DNA of 36,399 nt from Glycomyces paridis (GTDB lineage Bacteria; Actinomycetota; Actinomycetes; Mycobacteriales; Micromonosporaceae). The translations under genes and the position numbers were made by a program. The notes beneath the pieces are model-generated. The model searched no databases. It was given only the letters and a program-made list of their open reading frames with translations, and was not told where the DNA came from. This document shows positions 30,356-36,399 of the stretch, piece by piece. The stretch spans positions 134,358 to 170,756 of the forward strand of contig NZ_STGX01000014.1 in assembly GCF_004912155.1 (NCBI RefSeq), read 5' to 3'. The stretch's first letter is position 1. The number at the start of each line of letters is the position of its first letter.

Positions 30356-31348
30356 GTGCGCAGAAGCCGCCCCCGCTGGACCACCCGCGCCGCCGCGGCC
30401 ATCGCCGCGCTGATCGCCCTCACCGCATGCAGCACAGGCGAATCCGACGCCGACGCGGCGCTCTTTGAAGCCGTCGACCGCGTCGAGCCGATCGCCGAGG
30501 GCGTCGACCCGGTCCTCCCGGCCACGGTCACCGACGCCACGGGCGAGGCCGTCACGATCGACTCGGCCGAGGCGATCGTGCCGCTGTCGGGGTCGCTCTC
30601 GGAGATCGTCTTCACGCTCGGCCTCGGCGACCGCGTCGTCGCCCGCGACATCACCGCGACCTTCGAGCAGGCCGCCGACCTCCCCGTCGTCAGCCACGGC
30701 CACGACATCTCCGCCGAAGGCGTCCTGTCGCTCCAGCCCGACCTGATCCTGGCCGAGACGAGCTCGGGCCCGGACACGGCGCTCGACCAGATCGAGGCCG
30801 CCGGAGTGCCCATCGTGGTCTTCGAGCCCGCGACCGGCATCGACTCGGCCGCCGAACGCATCGGGGCCGTCGCCGCCGTGCTCGGCGTCCCCGACCTCGG
30901 CGCCGAACTCGTGGCGCGCACCGAGGCGGGCATCGCCGCCGCGACCGAGGGCATGGACCTCTCCGACCCGCCGCGCGTCGCGTTCCTGTACCTGCGCGGC
31001 TCGGCCTCGGTCTACATGATCGGCGCCCGCGACTCCGGCGCGACCTCGCTCATCGAGGCCGCCGGAGGCGTCGACGCGGGCGCCGCAGCGCTCGAAGGGG
31101 ACTTCGTGGAGCTCACCCCCGAGGCGCTCGCGGCCGCCGCGCCGGACGTGATCCTCGTGATGGACAAGGGACTCGACTCCGTCGGCGGCGTCGCGGGCCT
31201 GCTGGAGATCCCCGGGGTCGCGCAGACCCCCGCGGGGGAGCACGAGCGGATCGCGCACTTGCCCGACGGGATCATGCTCAACTACGGGCCCCGCACCGGC
31301 GACGTCGTCGCCGACCTCGCCGCGCAACTGCACGGGACGGAGGGATGA
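30356..31348 (+). CDS. hmuT: Haem ABC transporter substrate-binding lipoprotein HmuT
   Basis: A 330-residue lipoprotein. Signal peptide with lipobox LTAC, then a class III solute-binding fold (TDATGEAVTIDSAEAIVPLSGSLSEIVF, DLPVVSHGHDISAEGVLSLQPDLILAE, GVAQTPAGEHERIAHLP). The haem ligands known for Corynebacterium HmuT, one His and one Tyr, have counterparts in VVSHGHDIS (His114 or 116) and in SVYMIGARDSG (Tyr220). Start is GTG at 30356 with GGAG seven bases upstream. It is the first gene of a coupled hmuTUV operon behind the iron boxes and divergent from the HtaA genes, so it probably receives haem from them. Confidence 0.92.
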   Translation: MRRSRPRWTTRAAAAIAALIALTACSTGESDADAALFEAVDRVEPIAEGVDPVLPATVTDATGEAVTIDSAEAIVPLSGSLSEIVFTLGLGDRVVARDITATFEQAADLPVVSHGHDISAEGVLSLQPDLILAETSSGPDTALDQIEAAGVPIVVFEPATGIDSAAERIGAVAAVLGVPDLGAELVARTEAGIAAATEGMDLSDPPRVAFLYLRGSASVYMIGARDSGATSLIEAAGGVDAGAAALEGDFVELTPEALAAAAPDVILVMDKGLDSVGGVAGLLEIPGVAQTPAGEHERIAHLPDGIMLNYGPRTGDVVADLAAQLHGTEG

Positions 31349-32433
31349 CGGCCCTCGCCGAGCGCCCGGCCCGGACCCCGCCCCGCGCCGAGCGGGCCCG
31401 GACCCGCCCGGGCGCCGCCGTCCTCCTGGGCCTGGGCCTGGCCGTGCTGCTCGCCTTCGGCGTCCTCGTCTCGGCCGCCAACGGCGCCTTCGCGATCGCG
31501 CCGGGCGAGATCCTCTCCTCGATCGGCCACCGGCTGTGGCTCGGCGGCGAACCCGTCGCGGGCACCGGCGAGAGCGTCCTGTGGAACATCCGCTTCCCCC
31601 GCATCGTCCTCGGCGTCCTCGTCGGCGCCTGCCTCGCCTGCGCGGGCGCCCTCATGCAGGGCATGTTCGGCAACCCGCTCGCCGAGCCGGGCGTCATCGG
31701 CGTCAGCTCCGGCGCGGCCGTGGGCGCCGTCTGCGCCATCGCGTTCGGCCTCACCTTCGCCGGGAACTGGACGATCCCGGTGTGCGCCTTCCTCGCCGGT
31801 CTCGCCACCGTCGCGATCGTGTACCTCCTCTCGCGCTCGGGCGGGCGCACCGAAGTGGTCACGCTCGTGCTCACCGGCGTCGCCGTCAACGGCCTCGCCG
31901 GGGCGCTCATCGGCGTCTTCATCTTCTACGCCGACAACGACGAGATCACCGCGATCACCTTCTGGCAGATGGGCAGCCTCTCGCAGGCGACCTGGCCGAA
32001 GATCCTCGCCGTCGCGCCCCTGGCGGCCCTCGGCCTCGCCGCCGCGCCGTTCTTCGCACGCCGCCTCGACCTGCTCGCCCTGGGGGAGCGGCCCGCCCGC
32101 CACCTCGGCGTCGACGTCGAGCGGATGCGCCTGCAACTCATCGTCATCGTCGCCCTGCTCACCGGCGCGGCCGTGGCCGTCTCCGGCGTCATCGGCTTCA
32201 TCGGCCTCGTCGTGCCGCACCTCGTCCGCATGGTCGCCGGGCCGGGGCACCGCACGCTCCTGCCGCTGTCGGCCGCGGGCGGCGCGGCCGTCATCGTCTG
32301 GGCCGACCTGGCGGCCCGCACCGTCGCCGCCCCCGCCGAGGTCCCCCTCGGCATCCTCACCGCACTCGTCGGCAGCCCCTTCTTCTTCTGGCTGCTGCGA
32401 CGCACCCGACGACGCCAAGGAGGCTGGGCCTGA
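31345..32433 (+). CDS. hmuU: Haem ABC transporter permease HmuU (FecCD family)
   Basis: A 362-residue, ten-helix FecCD-type permease. ESVLWNIRFPRIVLGVLVGACLACAGALMQGMFGNPLAEPGVIGVSSGA is the family signature, and VSGVIGFIGLVVPHLVRMVAGPGHR is the conserved helix 8-9 EAA-like coupling region to the ATPase. The first 30 residues are a basic cytosolic extension. The start overlaps the hmuT stop (ATGA, 4 bp) and the stop overlaps the hmuV start, so three subunits are made in fixed order. Confidence 0.94.
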   Translation: MTALAERPARTPPRAERARTRPGAAVLLGLGLAVLLAFGVLVSAANGAFAIAPGEILSSIGHRLWLGGEPVAGTGESVLWNIRFPRIVLGVLVGACLACAGALMQGMFGNPLAEPGVIGVSSGAAVGAVCAIAFGLTFAGNWTIPVCAFLAGLATVAIVYLLSRSGGRTEVVTLVLTGVAVNGLAGALIGVFIFYADNDEITAITFWQMGSLSQATWPKILAVAPLAALGLAAAPFFARRLDLLALGERPARHLGVDVERMRLQLIVIVALLTGAAVAVSGVIGFIGLVVPHLVRMVAGPGHRTLLPLSAAGGAAVIVWADLAARTVAAPAEVPLGILTALVGSPFFFWLLRRTRRRQGGWA

Positions 32434-33293
32434 TGCGAACGCGATCCGGCACCCGCGACCCCGGCCCCGTCCCCGACGTCCCCGCCCTCGTCACCGGCCT
32501 CCGCGTCGCCCTCGGCGGCAAGGAGATCCTGCGCGGCATCGACCTCGAAGCGCGGGCCGGGGAGGTGCTGAGCCTCGTCGGCCCCAACGGCGCCGGCAAG
32601 TCCACCCTGCTCGCGGCCCTCTCCGGCGACCTCCGCGCCGACGCGGGCGAGGTCGAACTCTGGGAGCGGCCCATCGGCGCCTGGAGCGCCCTCGACACCG
32701 CCCGCCGCCGCGCCGTGCTCCCGCAGGCGCACACCGTCTCGTTCCCCTTCACCGTCGGCGAGGTCGTCGCCATGGGCCGAGCGCCCTGGACCGGCACCGG
32801 CCGCGGCGGCGACGACGAGGAACGCACGGCCGCCGCCCTCGCGCTCACCGAGGCCGCCGCCTTCACCGGCCGGGCCTTCACCTCCCTCTCCGGCGGCGAG
32901 CAGGCCCGCGTCATGCTCGCCCGCGTCGTCGCCCAGGACGCCGGGCTCGTACTCCTCGACGAGCCCACCGCCGCACTCGACCTGCGCCACCAGGAACTCG
33001 TCGGGCGCCTGTGCCGCACCCTCGCCGCCGAAGGCCGCGCCGTCGTCGTCGTCCTCCACGACCTCGGCCTCGCCGCCGCCTACTCCGACCGGTGCGCGCT
33101 CCTGTCCGAAGGCCGCCTCGCCGCCTGCGGCGCCCCCGCCGAGGTCCTCACCGCCGAGCGGATCGGCGAGGTCTACCGCCAACCGGTCACAGTGGACGCC
33201 GACCCCGCGACCGGCGCCCCCCGCGTCACCCCCCTCCGGGGCGTGCCGGACACCGCCGATGGCACCGGTCTGCTAGACATCACCCATGGCTGA
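32433..33293 (+). CDS. hmuV: Haem ABC transporter ATPase HmuV
   Basis: A 286-residue ATPase. Walker A LVGPNGAGKST, Q-loop AVLPQAHTVSF, signature SLSGGEQARVMLARV, Walker B LVLLDEPTAALDL, H-loop VVVLHDLGLAAAYSDR; HMC/FecE-type C-terminal extension ending VYRQPVTVD. The ATG overlaps the hmuU stop by one base (TGATG). The last 8 bp overlap the start of the AI-2E-family gene, so that gene is probably made with the transporter. Confidence 0.93.
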   Translation: MRTRSGTRDPGPVPDVPALVTGLRVALGGKEILRGIDLEARAGEVLSLVGPNGAGKSTLLAALSGDLRADAGEVELWERPIGAWSALDTARRRAVLPQAHTVSFPFTVGEVVAMGRAPWTGTGRGGDDEERTAAALALTEAAAFTGRAFTSLSGGEQARVMLARVVAQDAGLVLLDEPTAALDLRHQELVGRLCRTLAAEGRAVVVVLHDLGLAAAYSDRCALLSEGRLAACGAPAEVLTAERIGEVYRQPVTVDADPATGAPRVTPLRGVPDTADGTGLLDITHG

Positions 33294-34344
33294 CAAACCC
33301 GGACTGCCCTTTCGCAGAAGTCTCTCGCAGAGCCCCCCGCTGACCGCCGGCCTCCTCCTCGGACTGGGCCTGGCCGTCGCCTACGCCCTCGTCTGGTCGG
33401 TCAGGGAGCTGAGCACCGTCATCACCGCGCTGGTCGTGGCGACCTTCCTCGCCATCGGACTCCAGCGCATCGTCGGCGGCATGACCAAGCGCGGGATGCC
33501 CCGCTGGCTCGCCATGACGCTCCTGCTCCTCGGCGTGGCACTGGTCTTCTGCGGCGGCATCGCCGCGATCATCCCCGCGCTCGTGCGCGAGACCACCGAG
33601 TTCGTCGACAACGTCCCCACCTACTACAACTCCCTCATGGACAGCCGCCTCGCGGAACGCTTCGGCGGCGAATCAGGCCTCCTGGAACGGGCCCAGAGCG
33701 TCCTGACCACCGAGAACATCTCCAAGGCCCTCGGCGGCGTCGCAGGCGGCGCCGCCTCGGCCGCCAACGGCCTCGTCTGGACCGTCACCACGATCCTGCT
33801 CACCGTCTTCATCCTCGGCGCCTACACGCAGCTGCGCACCGGCGTCGTGCGCCTCGTCGCCGCCTCCAAGCGCGAGCAGACCGACCGCATCCTCGAAGGC
33901 ATCCTCCGCCAGATCGGCGCCTACCTCATCGGCGCGCTCGCCATCGGCCTCCTCGCGGGCGTCTCCTCGTGGATCTTCATGGCCATCGTGGACATCCCCT
34001 ACGGCGCCATCCTCGCCCTCCTCGTCGCGCTCCTCGACCTGATACCCCAGATCGGCGCGACCATCGGCGCCGTCGTCGTGACCCTCGTGGCCTTCGCCGT
34101 CTCGCCGATGACCGCGCTGGCCTCCGCGATCTTCTTCATCGCCTACCAGCAGCTGGAGAACTGGGTCATCTACCCGACGGTGATGCGCTCGGCCGTGAAG
34201 GTCTCCAACCTCGCCGCCATCGTCGCCGTCCTGGTGGGCGGCACGCTCTTCGGCGTCGTCGGCATCGTCCTGTCGGTGCCCATCTACGCCGCCATCCGCC
34301 TCATCGGCAAGGAGCTCGTCCAGCCCCGCCTCGACAACTCCTGA
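33286..34344 (+). CDS. AI-2E-family membrane transporter (TqsA/PerM-like)
   Basis: A 352-residue integral membrane protein of the AI-2E transporter/PerM family. Seven to eight hydrophobic segments, a central soluble loop (residues about 100-150), and the C-terminal signature LLDLIPQIGATIGAVVV and YQQLENWVIYPTVMRSAVKVSNLAAIVAVLVGG identify it. Despite the name, most relatives do not carry AI-2; sodium/ion antiport or small-molecule export is documented for some. The 8-bp overlap with hmuV places it in the haem operon, which is unusual. A strong terminator follows. Confidence 0.9.
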   Translation: MADKPGLPFRRSLSQSPPLTAGLLLGLGLAVAYALVWSVRELSTVITALVVATFLAIGLQRIVGGMTKRGMPRWLAMTLLLLGVALVFCGGIAAIIPALVRETTEFVDNVPTYYNSLMDSRLAERFGGESGLLERAQSVLTTENISKALGGVAGGAASAANGLVWTVTTILLTVFILGAYTQLRTGVVRLVAASKREQTDRILEGILRQIGAYLIGALAIGLLAGVSSWIFMAIVDIPYGAILALLVALLDLIPQIGATIGAVVVTLVAFAVSPMTALASAIFFIAYQQLENWVIYPTVMRSAVKVSNLAAIVAVLVGGTLFGVVGIVLSVPIYAAIRLIGKELVQPRLDNS

Positions 34345-34356
34345 CCCGCATAGGGC

Positions 34357-34400
34357 GACGGGGCCGGCGGCGCATACCCGCGCGCGCCACCGGCCCCGTC
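34357..34400 (+). terminator. Terminator after the haem operon
   Basis: GACGGGGCCGG (34357-34367) and CCGGCCCCGTC (34390-34400) pair perfectly over 11 bp, extended to about 17 bp with one mismatch; TTCC follows. The 199-bp gap 34345-34543 holds this and the LysE promoter region. Confidence 0.8.
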
Positions 34401-34543
34401 TTCCACGCCAGCATAGGACCGCCCCGCAACCCTCCGAGCCGTCCGGACCGGCGCCCGAAACGAGGATTGCCGCCGCGCCCCACGGGCCGTACTGTTGTGC
34501 CGTCCGGCCGCGCGCGAGCGGCCCTCCCCGAGAGGAAACGCCC

Positions 34544-35194
34544 GTGTTCGGCACCGTCGACCTGTGGACCTACGTCGTCGCTTCCGTCCTCATCATCCTG
34601 CTGCCGGGACCGAACTCCCTGTACGTCCTCTCCGTCGCCTCCCGCCGCGGCCGCCGCGACGGCTTCAAGGCCGCCGCCGCCGTCTTCTGCGGCGACTCGG
34701 TCCTCGTCATCGCCACCGCCGCCGGACTCGCCACCGCGTTCGCCACCTCGCCCCTGCTCTACAACATCGTCCGCTGGGCGGGCGTCGTCTACCTCTCCTA
34801 CCTCGCGTTCGGCCTCATCCGCGGCGGCGTCAAGGCCTGGCGCGCCGCCCACCGCGGCGACGCCCCCGCCGAAGCCCCCGCGCCCGCGGCCGCCGCCAAC
34901 GAGCGGCCCTTCACCAGGGCGCTCGTCGCGAGCCTGCTCAACCCCAAGGCCATCCTGTTCTTCGTGTCGTTCTTCGTCCAGTTCGTCGACCCGACCTACG
35001 CCTACCCGGCCCTGAGCTACGGCGTCCTCTACGTCATCATCCAGACCATCTCCATGGTCTACCTGACCACGCTCATCCTCGCCGGGGACGGCCTCGCCCA
35101 GGCCTTCCGGCGCCGCCGCAGGCTCGCCGCCCTCGGCAACGGCATGGTCGGCGCCGTCATGATCGGCTTCGCCGCCAAACTCGCCACCGGCTAG
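34544..35194 (+). CDS. LysE-family amino-acid/metabolite exporter
   Basis: A 216-residue RhtB/LysE protein with six hydrophobic segments. The family start TYVVASVLIILLPGPNSLYVLSVASRRGRRDGFKAAAAVFCGD (LPGPNSL motif) and FTRALVASLLNPKAILFFVSFFVQFVDP (NPKAxxFF motif) are both present. A hydrophilic Ala/Glu/Pro loop lies between them. GTG 34544 has AGAGGAAA upstream. It probably exports a small amino acid or lactone. On the opposite strand a TetR frame runs through its whole length without a stop. Confidence 0.9.
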   Translation: MFGTVDLWTYVVASVLIILLPGPNSLYVLSVASRRGRRDGFKAAAAVFCGDSVLVIATAAGLATAFATSPLLYNIVRWAGVVYLSYLAFGLIRGGVKAWRAAHRGDAPAEAPAPAAAANERPFTRALVASLLNPKAILFFVSFFVQFVDPTYAYPALSYGVLYVIIQTISMVYLTTLILAGDGLAQAFRRRRRLAALGNGMVGAVMIGFAAKLATG

Positions 35195-35197
35195 GAC

Positions 35198-35875
35198 AGG
35201 CCCTAACCCGCCGGTCCGGCGCTGGCGGACCATGCCGCGCAGGAGCCGCTTCGGGCTCGGCGCGGGCGGCAGCGGCTCGGTGCCTTCGACGGCGAACGCC
35301 CGGAGCATCTGGCCCACGAACCGCCGCGAAGCCTCCGGGGCGGCGTCGCCCGCCACGGCGAGCACGCCCGCGTTCGCCATGAGCAGGATCGGCAGGTCCT
35401 CGCCGATGAAGTCCGGCCGCAGCCGCCCCTCGGCCTTGGCCCGCACTACCACCTCGGTGAACGCCTCGAACGCCTCCTGGCGCGCCCGCTCCATGCCCTT
35501 CGCCGACGCGAAGCTCATCGCCAGCACCTCGGCGAACCCGCGGTTGTCGGCCTGGAGCTCGCACACGGTCGCCACGTAGCGCCGGAACCCGTCCCACGCG
35601 CACGGGTCCTCCCGCGCGGCCAGCGCCGCCTGCCGGTTCGCCTCCATGGCGTCGCCGAAGACCGCGGCCACGAGGTCCGAGCTGGTGGGGAAGCGGCGGA
35701 AGAGCGTGGCGATGCCGACGCCCGCGGCGCGGGCGATGGAGGCCATCGAGGCGCTGAGGCCGTCGCGCCGGTAGACGCCGCGGGCGGCGTCGATGATGCG
35801 GTCCCTGTTGCGCTCGGCGTCGCTGCGCAGGCGGCGGGCCCGCCCGCAGCGACCGGTCTCCTCGCTCGGTTCCAT
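35198..35875 (-). CDS. TetR-family regulator, 3' end unresolved
   Basis: A TetR regulator. The HTH is clear near the start (RDRIIDAARGVYRRDGLSASMASIARAAGVGIATLFRRFPTSSDLVAAVFG), followed by a normal ligand domain; the expected end, PLPPAPSPKRLLRGMVRQRR, is at about residue 220. However, no stop follows in frame: the frame stays open on the minus strand to 34301, antisense through the LysE gene. One base out of frame a TAG lies at 35205-35203, exactly where the protein should end and 8 bp from the LysE stop. A one-base error or frameshift in the last codons is likely; the end given here is an estimate. ATG 35875 lies six bases behind a TAGGAT -10 (leaderless). It is divergent from the DoxX gene. 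Confidence 0.75.
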
Positions 35876-35890
35876 CGGCACATCCTACCC

Positions 35891-35957
35891 AAGTGGAATG
35901 CCCTATCCGCTTGCGTTGTTACACTCGGCGTCAACAACCGGAAAGGGCACTCCGTTT
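35891..35957. promoter_or_regulatory. Two TetR-type operators before doxX
   Basis: A 22-bp imperfect palindrome, AAGTGGA-8-TCCGCTT, lies at 35891-35912 (arms match at 6 of 7). Its inverted relative at 35936-35957 agrees with it at 17 of 22 positions on the minus strand (core GGAGTGCCCTTTCC). Centres are 45 bp apart. Such GGA-TCC sites are common for TetR proteins and lie between tetR and doxX. Confidence 0.7.
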
Positions 35958-35996
35958 AGCGGAGGCACCGCCCGACCTGCTCAAGGAGTCAACCCC

Positions 35997-36362
35997 GTGA
36001 ACGTGTTCCTGTGGATCCTGCAAGGCCTGCTCGCCGCCGCCTTCCTCGCGGCCGGGACGATGAAGGCGACCCAGCCGAAGGAGAAGCTCGCCGGCCCGAT
36101 GCCGTGGGTGAACGACTTCCCGGCGGCCACCGTCAAGTTCATCGGCGCCACCCAGATCGCCGCCGCCCTCGGCCTGATCCTGCCCGCCGTCACCGGCATC
36201 GCCGTGATCCTCACCCCGCTCGCGGCGGTCGGCCTCGGCCTCATCATGGTCCTCGCCGGGATCTACCACGCCCGCAAGGGCGAGCCGTTCATCGTCAACA
36301 TCGTGATCCTCGTCCTGGCCGGCGTCGTCGCCTGGGGCCGCTTCGGCCCGTACCCCCTCTAA
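35997..36362 (+). CDS. DoxX-like membrane protein
   Basis: A 121-residue protein with four hydrophobic segments of DoxX-like (PF13564-type) pattern: LWILQGLLAAAFLAAGTMKATQPKEKLAG (helix 1 and Lys-rich loop), WVNDFPAATVKFIGATQIAAALGLILPA, and two further helices (VGLGLIMVLAGIYHARKGEPF, then VNIVILVLAGVVAWGRF). GTG 35997 is chosen because AAGGAG is eight bases upstream; the upstream extension overlaps the operators. It is divergent from the TetR gene, so repression by it is likely. The relation to the longer DoxX at 26844 is distant. Nothing is recognised from 36363 to the end. Confidence 0.88.
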   Translation: MNVFLWILQGLLAAAFLAAGTMKATQPKEKLAGPMPWVNDFPAATVKFIGATQIAAALGLILPAVTGIAVILTPLAAVGLGLIMVLAGIYHARKGEPFIVNIVILVLAGVVAWGRFGPYPL

Positions 36363-36399
36363 GAACCCGTAACTATTTCGTCTCTGGTGCGTTGTTCTG

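Overview
The window is a continuous stretch of very GC-rich chromosome (third codon positions are almost all G or C) packed with genes on both strands. I see no rRNA, tRNA, transposase, integrase, phage gene or CRISPR array. High GC, HtaA-type haem proteins beside hmuTUV, DtxR/IdeR-like iron boxes, an LPXTG-anchored protein, a DinB/mycothiol-type enzyme and many genes that start directly behind a TAnnnT -10 box all point to an actinomycete. A Glycomyces-like or Streptomyces-like genus is a guess.

Layout, left to right. 1-4.5 kb: tandem 23-bp repeats, an EamA exporter, a class I/II aminotransferase, a YdeI-like protein and a VOC protein, with a divergent WYL-type regulator across a perfect palindrome. 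4.5-8.8 kb: a tiny secreted acidic repeat protein, an NmrA-like NAD(P)-binding protein, a MerR regulator and MFS pump sharing an operator, an MFS remnant, a lipoprotein with a SecD-P1-like head domain, and a MarR regulator. 8.9-17.5 kb: a MarR-linked MFS pump, a large leaderless-secretion S8 protease, a methyltransferase, an FAD monooxygenase/TetR pair, a small Cys-motif protein, a protein phosphatase and a cytosolic beta-lactamase-fold hydrolase.

17.5-23.3 kb: a stub LysR regulator facing a pair of sister metallo-beta-lactamase-fold genes (one Tat-exported, one cytosolic), then a DesR/DesK-like two-component system divergent from an ABC-2 exporter. 23.3-27.3 kb: a 421-bp gene-free stretch with a good promoter, stem-loops and a strong terminator (candidate small RNA), then DinB, sulfotransferase, winged-helix and DoxX genes. 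27.4-34.4 kb: the best-defined system, a haem-acquisition locus. Two HtaA cell-envelope proteins are divergent from hmuT-hmuU-hmuV, with several iron-box half sites between them, and an AI-2E-family membrane protein is coupled to hmuV. 34.5-36.4 kb: a LysE exporter, a TetR regulator whose reading frame lacks a stop at the expected place, and a second DoxX protein behind paired TetR-like operators.

A recurring theme is a regulator divergent from its likely target with a visible palindrome between them (WYL, MerR, MarR, TetR twice, LysR, LuxR-type). This makes the window rich in testable operator predictions. All functions are read from sequence motifs alone; no database search was possible.
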